A DNA stretch of 64,000 bases from Candidatus Poribacteria bacterium (GTDB lineage Bacteria; Poribacteria; WGA-4E; JAJDTR01), in assembly GCA_028820655.1 (NCBI GenBank), contig JAPPIK010000025.1, positions 1-64,000 of the forward strand, read 5' to 3'. This document shows positions 8,877 to 17,805 of this stretch, one piece after another. Below the pieces are notes generated by a model, which saw only the letters and a program-made list of their open reading frames with translations, was not told the origin of the DNA and ran no database searches. Each line of letters begins with the position of its first letter. Position 1 is the stretch's first letter. The position numbers and the translations under genes are program-made.

Positions 8877-11441
8877 ATGTACCGCCCAGCCCTCCACGCT
8901 CTTATACCTTACGCATTCGGTATTCTCGTTGGCGGGATTTCCTCTATCCCCTTCTTTTGGATATGGCTGACCGCCCTTGCCTGTCTCGCCGGCTGCTTCG
9001 CGCTGAACAATGTAACGAAACAGAATTTCTCAATCCGACCACTGCCGCCCATCACATACCGATATGTCTTTTTGCAGTTGGCGGTTCTTGCCTGCGGCAT
9101 ACTTTATTCGCAGATACGGCTGACCTCTCCACTTCCTACTGATTTCTTTGATCAGGAGGTCAGGTTCTCGGGACAGACGTTGTACCAGCCGGAACGCGGT
9201 GAATCATGGGATTCCTGCTCCGTTGAGGGACAGATCCACACACAAAACTCTCCTGACCGTGTGGTGAAAGCGAAGCTGTTAGTCCATTTTCGTACACCTG
9301 CCCCACTACACTACGGCGACCATTTGGAACTCCGAGGCACTCTTCGTCGTCCGCAAGGGCAACGAAACCCGGGCGGATTCGACTATCGCTCCTACCTTGC
9401 ACGCCGTCAGGTTTTTGGGATCCTCAAACCGGATCGGGAGCTTGAGATTGCGGTAAGCGGTCAATCCGGTTTCCCGCCTCTGGGTTGGACGGAAAACCTG
9501 CGGCGGCGGGTCGAAAACGTGATTGATTCTGCATATCACCAACACCCGGAACATGTCGAAATCCTTAAGGGGATGCTTCTCGGGAAGCGTGGCGGAATCG
9601 AGGAGACGACCATCGCCGCTTTCCGTAACAGCGGATCGCTGCACATCCTCGCCGTATCGGGGTTGCACGTCGGGTTGATTGCCGGTGTCTTCTTCGTCTG
9701 CTTCTCGCGCCTCCCCACGAAGGCAACCTGTGTTCTGACAATCCTCGCCGTGATCCTCTACGCCTGCGTCGTAGGTTTCCGCCCATCGGTGTTTCGCGCT
9801 TCGACGATGGTGGTTCTTTTTCTGATTGGCTCAATCATCGACCGGGACGTCGATCGTTTCAACCTGCTTGCCGTTGCCGCGCTCATTCTGTTGCTTATTA
9901 ACCCTATGCAACTGTGGGATGTCGGTTTCCAACTCTCATTTGCCGCGGTGGCATCGATCCTTTTCTTCGCTCCCAAGTGGGAGAACTTCGGTAGGGATAT
10001 CCTACCGGATTGGATCCACCAACCCGAAGCACAAGAAAATGCAAGCCTCTTTCGTCACGCGGCGGCAAAAGGGATTCAGTGGCTATATCTAGCATTCGGG
10101 GTCACACTAGCCGCGCAACTTGGCACCGTACTCTTCATTGCCGGATCCTTTTACCGGCTCTATCCATTGGGGATAATTGCGGGACCGTTTGTTGTGGGAC
10201 TTGCGGCGCCAATCGTCAGTCTCACGCTCATCTCCGTGGTTCTCGGCTCAATCTGGCTTCCACTCGCAACTCCGATTGTCTACGCCAACCACGTCATCAT
10301 TTCCGCACTGCTCCAAATTATAGAGTTTTTCGGGAGCCAAGCGTGGAGTGTCGTCAAAACCGCGCCGCCTACTTTTGGTTGGGTTGTCGTCATCTTTGCC
10401 GGATGTATGGCGATGGTTTACTGGCGGTGGGTGTGGCTGGAGAGAAAAAAGGCTTTGCTGATCGGATTGACAGTAGCGGCGATTTGGGTGTGGGATGCCG
10501 CATGGCGGGAAGACGGTAGACTGCTAGAGGTTACATTTCTTGACGTTAGGCAGGGCGACGCAGCGTTCGTGAGATTTCCGGACGGGAAGACCATGCTTAT
10601 CGACGGAGGACGGAGTTTGCTGTTCGCTTACCAAGGACATTACCGGTTCGACACCAAAGACGATAGAAACATGAAATTTCTCGCATTCGACACCGGCGAA
10701 CGAATCCTATCCCCGTTCTTGTGCTACGAAAGCGTTGGAAAATTAGACCTTTTGGTCTTGAGTCATCCCGACAACGATCACGGCGGAGGACTCTACTACA
10801 TTTTGCACGAATTTGACGTGGAAAGGGTGCTCGGTGTGCCACACTTGGATCTGCCGCCGATAACCCACAGGGTGCTACATGAACTCATAGACGAGAAAGG
10901 CATACCGCATGAACTTGGCTACGCGGGGGAAATTGAACTCTCCTCAACCGCGAAACTCGAATTACTGCACCCGCTTGATGAGAGGTCGACAGACTTAAAC
11001 GATGACGACATCAACGACGATTCCCTCGTTCTCAAACTTTCTTACGGAGATGTGGATATCCTTTTCACTGGTGACATTGAACGGCGCGCGGAAGAGAGAT
11101 TGGTCGAGTCGGGAATGAATCTGGAGGCGGAGATTCTCAAGGTGCCGCATCACGGGAGCAAAACTTCTAGCAGCCCAGAATTTCTGGCTTTAGTCCGTCC
11201 GCAATTCGGCATTTTCTCGCTTGGTGCGCGCAATCCCTACAAGTTTCCGCCCAGACAGATTCTGCGGCGTTATCGAAATTTCGGGTGTGAGGTACTCCGT
11301 ACGGATGAACTCGGCGCTATCACGCTGAAAACAGACGGAAGCCGGTGCTGGATTACTCATCACGCAAACCGCAATAAACCGTTATTACTCGACGGAGCGG
11401 GCTTTACGTATTCTTCGCGTAGTATCGGACAATCTCTTTAG
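8877..11441 (+). CDS. comEC: ComEC/Rec2-family DNA internalisation protein
   Basis: 854 residues, full length. ComEC forms the inner-membrane channel for single-stranded DNA during natural transformation. An N-terminal membrane pair with a DUF4131-like periplasmic domain (about 1-190) leads to the Competence domain. That domain carries 'GSLHILAVSGLHVGLI' (about 255-270) and many membrane segments up to about residue 520. The C-terminal metallo-beta-lactamase-like domain has 'LDVRQGDAAF', 'SHPDNDHGGG' and 'KVPHHGSKTSS', the usual ComEC metal-site variants. The coding 3' end overlaps that of the convergent cobA-hemD gene by 38 bases. No other competence genes are present in the window. Confidence 0.93.
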   Translation: MYRPALHALIPYAFGILVGGISSIPFFWIWLTALACLAGCFALNNVTKQNFSIRPLPPITYRYVFLQLAVLACGILYSQIRLTSPLPTDFFDQEVRFSGQTLYQPERGESWDSCSVEGQIHTQNSPDRVVKAKLLVHFRTPAPLHYGDHLELRGTLRRPQGQRNPGGFDYRSYLARRQVFGILKPDRELEIAVSGQSGFPPLGWTENLRRRVENVIDSAYHQHPEHVEILKGMLLGKRGGIEETTIAAFRNSGSLHILAVSGLHVGLIAGVFFVCFSRLPTKATCVLTILAVILYACVVGFRPSVFRASTMVVLFLIGSIIDRDVDRFNLLAVAALILLLINPMQLWDVGFQLSFAAVASILFFAPKWENFGRDILPDWIHQPEAQENASLFRHAAAKGIQWLYLAFGVTLAAQLGTVLFIAGSFYRLYPLGIIAGPFVVGLAAPIVSLTLISVVLGSIWLPLATPIVYANHVIISALLQIIEFFGSQAWSVVKTAPPTFGWVVVIFAGCMAMVYWRWVWLERKKALLIGLTVAAIWVWDAAWREDGRLLEVTFLDVRQGDAAFVRFPDGKTMLIDGGRSLLFAYQGHYRFDTKDDRNMKFLAFDTGERILSPFLCYESVGKLDLLVLSHPDNDHGGGLYYILHEFDVERVLGVPHLDLPPITHRVLHELIDEKGIPHELGYAGEIELSSTAKLELLHPLDERSTDLNDDDINDDSLVLKLSYGDVDILFTGDIERRAEERLVESGMNLEAEILKVPHHGSKTSSSPEFLALVRPQFGIFSLGARNPYKFPPRQILRRYRNFGCEVLRTDELGAITLKTDGSRCWITHHANRNKPLLLDGAGFTYSSRSIGQSL

Positions 11442-12936
11442 CAAGCGCCTCTACCGAGGCTTCGCTTGGCATCACATCAATCTTCAAACCGCATCGTTTG
11501 GCGGCCTCCGCGGTTGACGGCCCAATGACGGCGATTCTTACCTCGGCTAGAAAATCTTTGGGACGATGCCGGTCGAACATTCCAACGAAATTGTCCACCG
11601 TTGACGAGCTTGTGAACGTCACCGCGTCAATCTCGCCGTCGAGGATTTTCTTTTCAAGCGCTTTACGTCCTTTGCCTTCAGTTTTGACGGTATTGTAAAT
11701 CGGAATAGTGTGGACAACCGCTCCCTTTTCACGCAACCCGTTGGGAAAATCTTCCGGAGCAATTTTGGCGCATGGCAACAGGACGTTTTTTCCTACGAGG
11801 TTCTGCATCTCATCCGCGATTGCCACCGCCCGCGATTGTGACGGGACAAAATCCGGGAGGATTCCAATTCCATTCAAGGCTTCGATCGTCTTGGGACCCA
11901 CCGCACAAATCTGCGCTTTCCCGAAAGAACGAACATCCGCGCCATTTTCTCGCAATCGAGAGTAAAATATCTCGACCGCGTTGACACTGGTGAAGATGAT
12001 CCAATGGTATTCACTCAGGCATGTGATAGCCTTGTCTATATCAGGCTTGTCCAATATAGGTTGGATTTCGATGGTGGGAAACTGAATGGTGTGGGCGCCG
12101 TACGATTCGAGAAGTTCCGCGAACCCGCTTGATTGAGCACGTGCCCGTGTGACCACGATGCGCTTCCCGAAGAGCGGTTTCGAATCGTACCAGCGCAACT
12201 GTTCGCGCAGCCGGTTCACCTCGCCGACGACAACGACCGCCGGGTTCCGAAAGTTGGCTTCCTTTGCCTTCTCGGATATGTCGGTAAGCGTCCCTTCGAG
12301 GGTTTTCTGCTGCGGTGTCGTGCCCCAATGGACGAGTGTCACCGGCGTATCGGGGGAGCGTCCGTGCTGCGTCAGTTGGGCAGCAATCTGGTCGAGGTGT
12401 CCGATGCCCATGTAGACCACGAGCGTATCGACAGCCGTCGCCAATCGCTCCCATCCGATCGGTGAATCGGGTGCGAATGATGCCGAATGCCCGGTAACAA
12501 ATGCGACTGACGATGCATGGTCCCGATGGGTGAGCGGAATTCCTGCATATGCCGGCGCCGCGATCGCGGAGGTAATGCCGGGCACAATCTCGAAGTCTAT
12601 CCCCGCCCCGACGAGGGTGAGGACCTCCTCACCGCCGCGCCCAAAAATGAAAGGGTCGCCGCCTTTAAGCCGAACGACTGTCTTTCCCTCCTTGGCTTTT
12701 CGGAGCATGAGAGCGTTAATCTCATCCTGGCGTTTTCGCTGTTCTCCCGGCCGTTTTCCACCGTAGATTCTCTCGCAGTGCGGGGGACAGTGATCCAACA
12801 GAGCATCACTGATGAGCAAGTCATAAATTACGACATCGGCGCATTGGAGGCACTCAACCCCTTTGAGCGTTATTAACTTTGGATCCCCCGGTCCGCCGCC
12901 GACCAGGTAGACCCTTCCGGTTCTCTTTTCACTCAT
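11404..12936 (-). CDS. cobA-hemD: Fused uroporphyrinogen-III C-methyltransferase / uroporphyrinogen-III synthase
   Basis: 510 residues in two domains. Residues about 1-250 are SUMT (CobA), which makes precorrin-2 from uroporphyrinogen III with two SAM. Motifs are 'VYLVGGGPGDPKLITLKG', 'VVRLKGGDPFIFGRGGEE' and 'YAGIPLTHRD'. Residues about 258-505 are HemD, which cyclises hydroxymethylbilane with ring-D inversion. Motifs are 'GKRIVVTRARAQ', 'FTSVNAVEIFYSRL' and 'VTFTSSSTVDNF'. The fusion is common in Firmicutes and other phyla. Its start overlaps the hemC stop by 8 bases, so the two are translationally coupled. The enzyme sits at the branch between haem and sirohaem. Confidence 0.95.
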   Translation of the reverse strand: MSEKRTGRVYLVGGGPGDPKLITLKGVECLQCADVVIYDLLISDALLDHCPPHCERIYGGKRPGEQRKRQDEINALMLRKAKEGKTVVRLKGGDPFIFGRGGEEVLTLVGAGIDFEIVPGITSAIAAPAYAGIPLTHRDHASSVAFVTGHSASFAPDSPIGWERLATAVDTLVVYMGIGHLDQIAAQLTQHGRSPDTPVTLVHWGTTPQQKTLEGTLTDISEKAKEANFRNPAVVVVGEVNRLREQLRWYDSKPLFGKRIVVTRARAQSSGFAELLESYGAHTIQFPTIEIQPILDKPDIDKAITCLSEYHWIIFTSVNAVEIFYSRLRENGADVRSFGKAQICAVGPKTIEALNGIGILPDFVPSQSRAVAIADEMQNLVGKNVLLPCAKIAPEDFPNGLREKGAVVHTIPIYNTVKTEGKGRKALEKKILDGEIDAVTFTSSSTVDNFVGMFDRHRPKDFLAEVRIAVIGPSTAEAAKRCGLKIDVMPSEASVEALAKEIVRYYAKNT

Positions 12937-13852
12937 TATCCCCCTCGCTAAGGAGTTCCCGAGCTCCCTGTGACAAGAGGCTTGCCGTCAAACGCTCGGC
13001 AATATGAGCGGCTTGCTTGGGAGCACCGCGTTCTTCTGCAACAACCCGCCGCTTCCCATTGTAATCCGCAACCATTGCGACAATCGCCAAGTCACCATCC
13101 TTGATTAACGCATACACACCGATGGGAACTTGGCACCCTCCACCCAATCCGCTCAGCACGGCTCGCTCCGCCGCTACAGCAAGTTCGGTGTCGCCATCGT
13201 TTATTGGGCGCAAGAATTTGCGCATTTCACGGTCATTTTCACGAATTTCTATTCCCAAAGCTCCCTGTCCAGGCGCGGGCACCATCTTGTCGACCTCGAA
13301 ATATTCGGTGATTGTTTCTTCTCCCACTAGCCTCTTGATTCCGGCGGCAGCGAGAATCAACCCGTCAAGATCCGTCTCGCGAAGTTTACGGAGCCGCGTG
13401 TCGAGATTGCCACGAGTTTCCACGACGGTCAAATCGGGGCGCAAGAAGCTGAGTTGAGCGCGACGCCGCGGGCTTGTCGTCCCAATTTGCGCTCTTTCCG
13501 GCAACTCCTCAAGAGTCGATCCCGACGCGGAGACAAGCACATCACGCGGGTCCCCGCGACTCGGAAGCGCACCGATACACAAGCCGTCGGGTAGTTTGGT
13601 TGGCAAATCCTTCATGCTGTGGACGGCGAGATCAACCGTCCCATCTAGGAGTGCGAGTTCAATTTCTCTCGTAAAAACTCCCTTGCCAAGACCAATCAGA
13701 GATCTGTTTTGGATTTTGTCTCCGGTGGTTTTGATGATTTGGAGCGAAATCTCTAGGTGGGGAAAGCGTGAGTGCAAGCACTTTTTGACATACTCCGCTT
13801 GCCAAAGTGCAAGTTGGCTACCGCGAGTGCCGATTTTGATGGTTTGCGTCAT
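12929..13852 (-). CDS. hemC: Hydroxymethylbilane synthase (porphobilinogen deaminase)
   Basis: 307 residues. It polymerises four porphobilinogens into hydroxymethylbilane. It shows the N-terminal 'IGTRGSQLALWQAEYV', the 'AVHSMKDLPTKLP' substrate loop, the arginine-rich 'GTTSPRRRAQL', and 'GLGGGCQVPIGVYA', whose Cys anchors the dipyrromethane cofactor. It lies in the minus-strand haem operon, directly upstream of cobA-hemD and 29 bases downstream of the restriction-modification pair that separates it from hemA. Confidence 0.97.
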   Translation of the reverse strand: MTQTIKIGTRGSQLALWQAEYVKKCLHSRFPHLEISLQIIKTTGDKIQNRSLIGLGKGVFTREIELALLDGTVDLAVHSMKDLPTKLPDGLCIGALPSRGDPRDVLVSASGSTLEELPERAQIGTTSPRRRAQLSFLRPDLTVVETRGNLDTRLRKLRETDLDGLILAAAGIKRLVGEETITEYFEVDKMVPAPGQGALGIEIRENDREMRKFLRPINDGDTELAVAAERAVLSGLGGGCQVPIGVYALIKDGDLAIVAMVADYNGKRRVVAEERGAPKQAAHIAERLTASLLSQGARELLSEGDNE

Positions 13853-13881
13853 GTACCCTTCAGGAAATCATAGCCACTCAA

Positions 13882-14805
13882 TCAATCTGAATCCGACTCG
13901 TGTAAAAATCGCAACTGTCTTGTTTCAGTTTCCAATCGTTGGACTGCATCTTCATAGTAGGACGCATTTATCTCGAAACCGATAAATCTTCGATTCAAGT
14001 TTTGGCATGCGATTGCCGTCGTGCCACTTCCTATGAAAGGATCTAACACAACCTGATTCTCAATCGTGGTAAGCCTAATTAGGTATTCCATGAGTGCAAT
14101 AGGTTTTTGCGCCTCATGTAATCGGTTTTCATCGGAGCGAAAATCAAGCTCTAAAACGTTAGTAGGGCTTTTTCCATCAATGAGGCATTCTGAGACGTTC
14201 ATTCCTCCAACCTCGTTTTCGACGATATTGTCGGTAATGGTGCGCTCATACGGCTTAAACAACCATGCAATCGGTTCGTAGATTGGTGCAAGATTGCCAA
14301 TTCGCCAGCCTTTCCATTTTTCAGCGAGCGCTTTTTCGTCTCTTCTGGCCAAGACGATTTCCAATCGCTGACTTCGATGGTGTGCCGAATCTTTTTTCCA
14401 AATGAGAATATCACGCAGCAAAAAACCTGTGTCTTCAAGTGCAACAATTGCTCTGTGAATCGTTCGACGTCCGCCGAACACGAATAAGCTCGCCCCCTTT
14501 ATCATCAGAGGGTAAACCAGCTTTGCCCAGTTTCCACACCACTCTTGATAATCTTTAACAATATTTCTATCGGCAGCGTTCCACCCTTGAATTGGTTTTC
14601 CTCTCCTCTTGAAACCACTCTTTCCCCTTTGTGCCGGAGACTGTCCCAGATAGGCAGAATTTGTGTTCTTGTGAAAAACATCCCAATCATCTAATCCTAT
14701 GCCGTAAGGTATATCGGACAGAAAGAGATGCACAGACTCCGGTGGGATTTTGGGGAGCCAATCAATACAATCGCCTTGGATGATTCTATCAAGAATAGTA
14801 TCCAT
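13882..14805 (-). CDS. DNA adenine methyltransferase of a HindIII-like restriction-modification system
   Basis: 307 residues from the ATG at 14805; a TTG one codon earlier is also possible. It is a beta-class amino methyltransferase: catalytic motif IV comes first ('SDIPYG', near residue 31; the family more often has DPPY) and the SAM-binding motif 'DPFIGSGTTAIA' lies near the C-terminus. It probably makes N6-methyladenine at the site cut by its neighbour. Its start lies within 10 bases of the upstream restriction gene's stop. The pair is inserted in the haem operon between hemA and hemC. Specificity for AAGCTT is inferred from the partner, not from this sequence. Confidence 0.85.
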   Translation of the reverse strand: MDTILDRIIQGDCIDWLPKIPPESVHLFLSDIPYGIGLDDWDVFHKNTNSAYLGQSPAQRGKSGFKRRGKPIQGWNAADRNIVKDYQEWCGNWAKLVYPLMIKGASLFVFGGRRTIHRAIVALEDTGFLLRDILIWKKDSAHHRSQRLEIVLARRDEKALAEKWKGWRIGNLAPIYEPIAWLFKPYERTITDNIVENEVGGMNVSECLIDGKSPTNVLELDFRSDENRLHEAQKPIALMEYLIRLTTIENQVVLDPFIGSGTTAIACQNLNRRFIGFEINASYYEDAVQRLETETRQLRFLHESDSD

Positions 14806-14811
14806 CAAATT

Positions 14812-15651
14812 TTATGGTTGAACAATGTCAATCGCTTTTTTAATAGTCAGGATTTTATTTTCAACCTTTTCGGCTTTAATAAGCCTGGCTACAGCCTCTT
14901 TTTGAGATAATTTTCTATATTCCGCGATTCGTGCTTCCCAGTAATCAATGCCTTCTTTGCCGAGTTGCTTGACTGTACCTACAGCCTTCTGTTTATAACC
15001 GCTGAGTGTCTCCTCGTTTTTCCCTGCAATTTGGCATACTGTTTTGTCAATAGCTTCCCAATACTGTTGGGCGCTTTTGCTAGTTGGCAACCCATTGCCT
15101 ATACGCCAAAGGGGATCGAGATTCTGTCCATTAATATAGTCAAGTAGGAATTTTAAGTGGATGTAGGAAAACAGTGTGACATTTCGTCCAATTGCTTGCT
15201 CGTAGATTTGGCTACCTCGCCGAGGATATTGATAAAGTGGTGACACAAGACAGGCGAATGTATTACTTTTACGCCAATCATCTAGTGCCTGCACTTTGAA
15301 ATCCTTTTGATTTTTCGCCGACCGACTCAGACGGAATGCTTTAGCGTCACCAACAATACTGTAATTGCGAGTCCTCCCGAAAACATCAGCAGAATCACCT
15401 CTTGCTCTTAAAACCTCCGCGGGAATAGACAAGTGTGTAAATGTCAGTGCCAACAGAATGTCACAATATTTGGCCCATAGCTTTTCCTCAGATGAGTCGT
15501 GTCCAAATAACTCCGGTATGATTCCACATTCCAAAAGATTTGAACTCAATTCGTCCTTTGTGATTCTTGCGAATTCCCTCTCTAAAATATCGAAAGCGTC
15601 TTCCAATCTAGCAATTTCGAAAACCAAGGCAATCACGTCCGTTCGCTTCAT
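14812..15651 (-). CDS. HindIII-family type II restriction endonuclease
   Basis: 279 residues, near the length of HindIII (about 300). The middle part closely resembles HindIII as I remember it: 'VGDAKAFRLSRSAKNQKDF' corresponds to its catalytic core. The PD-(D/E)xK residues would be Asp89, Asp102 and Lys104. 'YQYPRRGSQIYEQA' also matches the family. It probably cuts AAGCTT. At least eight AAGCTT sites can be read in the window (for example 1114, 19102, 22059, 33826), so the host would need the adjacent methylase. The stop of hemA is 5 bases upstream of this start, so it is likely transcribed from the haem operon. Confidence 0.85.
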   Translation of the reverse strand: MKRTDVIALVFEIARLEDAFDILEREFARITKDELSSNLLECGIIPELFGHDSSEEKLWAKYCDILLALTFTHLSIPAEVLRARGDSADVFGRTRNYSIVGDAKAFRLSRSAKNQKDFKVQALDDWRKSNTFACLVSPLYQYPRRGSQIYEQAIGRNVTLFSYIHLKFLLDYINGQNLDPLWRIGNGLPTSKSAQQYWEAIDKTVCQIAGKNEETLSGYKQKAVGTVKQLGKEGIDYWEARIAEYRKLSQKEAVARLIKAEKVENKILTIKKAIDIVQP

Positions 15652-15656
15652 ATTGT

Positions 15657-16952
15657 CTAATCTTCCGTCTCCGTCCTATTTTCCACATCTTTCAATGCAA
15701 ATAACTCCTGCAATGCCTGAATATACCGGACGCGCCCGCCGTCAATGTCATTGGTCTTCTGACGCAGGTTCTTGACCGGTTGATGCAGCAGCTTCTTCAC
15801 AATGGCTTGGGTCATTGATTGAACATGCGCCCGCTGCTCTGGTGACAACTCCGCCTTCTTGATACACGCTTGCAGTTCTCTTTCAACAACGCCTTGGAAC
15901 TGCCGGTTTAGCGCTTTGATGGTCGGTGTGACTTTAAGGAGTTGTAACTGCGAGTAAAAACCGATAGCCTCCTCCTCCACGATACGTCCGGCAATCTCCG
16001 CCTCACGCTGGCGATCTTTTATGTTGGAAGCTACGACCGCGTCGAGGTCGTCAATGTTGTACAGGAAGGCATTCTCTATCTTGCCGACTTCAGGATCGAT
16101 ATCTCTCGGTACGGCAATATCAATCAGAAACATGTGGCGATTCTTGCGTTTCCTCATTACTTCCGCAAGGGGTTTGCGCTGAATGAGATAGTGAGGTGCA
16201 TCGGTCGAGCTAATCACAATGTCGGCGTCCACGAGGAAAGACAAACTCTCATCGTAAGGGAGCGGAATTCCATCAAATTTCTCGGCAATTTCCACGGCAC
16301 GTTCAAACGTCCTATTCGCAACAATCACTTTAGACGCACCGTTTTCCACAAGATGTTGAGCCGTCAACTCGCTCATCTCTCCCGCCCCGACAATAGCTAC
16401 GGTTTTGTTCTTAAGCGATTGGAAAATTTTCTTCGCAAGTTCAACCGCCGCGAATCCGATGGAAACCGCACCGGAGGCAATATTCGTTTCTGTGCGCACG
16501 CGCTTTCCGACACTTATCGCTTTCGAAAAAAGGCGATTCAGTGTTTGTCCACTGGCTCCGGCAGCTAACGCCGTATCATACGCGTCCTTAACCTGACCAA
16601 GGATTTGCGGCTCGCCGACGACCATCGAGTCAAGGCTTGCGGAAACATCAAACAGATGACGAACAGCGTCCTCGTCTTGATGAGCGTATGTAAACTTCTT
16701 GAGCGTCTGCGAATCGATATGATGGTAAGCGGAAAGAAAATCTAAAAGAGGGGCACCCCCACCCGCGACTTCGGATGCGGCGTAAACTTCAACACGATTG
16801 CACGTGGAAAGAATCACTGCCTCTTGAAAGTGATACTGTTCCCTCAAGAGTGGAAATGCCTGCAAAATCTGGGTCTGGGAGAATGCAAGTTTCTCCCTGA
16901 AATCAAGCGGAGCCGTATGATGACTGGTGCCTACACTATGAATTTGGTTCAT
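15657..16952 (-). CDS. hemA: Glutamyl-tRNA reductase
   Basis: 431 residues from the ATG at 16952; a TTG 15 bases earlier is in frame but unlike the family N-terminus. It reduces glutamyl-tRNA(Glu) to glutamate-1-semialdehyde with NADPH, the first committed step of C5 haem synthesis. It shows 'VGTSHHTAPLDFREKLAF', catalytic Cys51 in 'ILSTCNRVEVYA', 'VGEPQILGQVKDAY', and the NADPH-binding 'IVGAGEMSELTAQHL'. A C-terminal dimerisation helix region follows. It sits 7 to 22 bases downstream of ccsA and directly upstream of the HindIII-like gene. Confidence 0.96.
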   Translation of the reverse strand: MNQIHSVGTSHHTAPLDFREKLAFSQTQILQAFPLLREQYHFQEAVILSTCNRVEVYAASEVAGGGAPLLDFLSAYHHIDSQTLKKFTYAHQDEDAVRHLFDVSASLDSMVVGEPQILGQVKDAYDTALAAGASGQTLNRLFSKAISVGKRVRTETNIASGAVSIGFAAVELAKKIFQSLKNKTVAIVGAGEMSELTAQHLVENGASKVIVANRTFERAVEIAEKFDGIPLPYDESLSFLVDADIVISSTDAPHYLIQRKPLAEVMRKRKNRHMFLIDIAVPRDIDPEVGKIENAFLYNIDDLDAVVASNIKDRQREAEIAGRIVEEEAIGFYSQLQLLKVTPTIKALNRQFQGVVERELQACIKKAELSPEQRAHVQSMTQAIVKKLLHQPVKNLRQKTNDIDGGRVRYIQALQELFALKDVENRTETED

Positions 16953-16974
16953 TTGAGTTTCGTTCAAGACGGGC

Positions 16975-17787
16975 TCAGAAAGCGTGTATACTGGGCAGAA
17001 ACAGATTGACTCCGGCGTAGGTGCACAAGATCGCCGCGAAACCGATAATTGCCGAATAAGCGGCTTTACGACCGCGCCAACCCAAAGCTTGACGGATGCC
17101 TATCTGTATGACATATATCAACCATGTGGCGAGGGTGAATATGATTTTCGAATCGAGCCATCTCCATTCGAGTTCCCGTGCGTATTTCGTCCATACCGCG
17201 CCTATGATGATCCCCAGTGTTAGCAGTATGACTCCCACCACCATACATCTGTGCCCGATTTCGTCCGATGAGCCAAGCGAAGGAAAGTGATCATGGATTA
17301 GCGTTTGCGCTTTCCGGCGAATCTTCTTCTCCTCGATCAGATACATGACTCCAAAACCGAACGCAGCGATGAATGCCGCGTAGGACAGGAAAATCAATGT
17401 AGTATGCGAAAGCAGCCAGTAATTCTGCAAATTCGCGGGCAGTCCCGGTGCATCTTGCGGAAGTGCATAGGCAATCAGGATAGCGGCGAATGCGGCCGGA
17501 ACAACGAATACACCCAACGCGCGCATGCGCGTCATGTAGGCTATGCCCAGATAGATAAGGATTATCGCCCACGCGAGGAAGGAGATGGAGTCGAGCCAGT
17601 GCGCCATTGGAAACCGACCTTGGCCAATCCAACGGAGGGCGATTAAAATCGTGTGCAGTGCAAACCCCATCGTAGTCGCCCAAAAAGCTCCCTCGGAGAT
17701 TCTACTAATCCCCGTGGTGAGAAACAGGGCGTGAAGTATGCTCGCCGCCAGATATATCAAGAGGGTCAATAAGAACAAAAATTCCAT
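16975..17787 (-). CDS. ccsA: Cytochrome c assembly (CcsA/HemX-like) membrane protein
   Basis: 270 residues from the ATG at 17787. About eight hydrophobic segments are seen, starting with 'FLFLLTLLIYLAASILHALF'. Family features include 'HWLDSISFLAWAIILIY' and 'WLLSHTTLIFLSYAAF', whose His is a likely haem ligand. 'WTKYARELEWRWLDSKIIFT' replaces the full WWD tryptophan-rich motif, as in HemX-type members. CcsA handles haem for cytochrome c maturation, while HemX beside hemA lowers GluTR levels in Bacillus. The position next to hemA favours HemX, but the sequence does not separate the two. Confidence 0.85.
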   Translation of the reverse strand: MEFLFLLTLLIYLAASILHALFLTTGISRISEGAFWATTMGFALHTILIALRWIGQGRFPMAHWLDSISFLAWAIILIYLGIAYMTRMRALGVFVVPAAFAAILIAYALPQDAPGLPANLQNYWLLSHTTLIFLSYAAFIAAFGFGVMYLIEEKKIRRKAQTLIHDHFPSLGSSDEIGHRCMVVGVILLTLGIIIGAVWTKYARELEWRWLDSKIIFTLATWLIYVIQIGIRQALGWRGRKAAYSAIIGFAAILCTYAGVNLFLPSIHAF

Positions 17788-17805
17788 CACAAGGCCATTC
17801 CTGAT

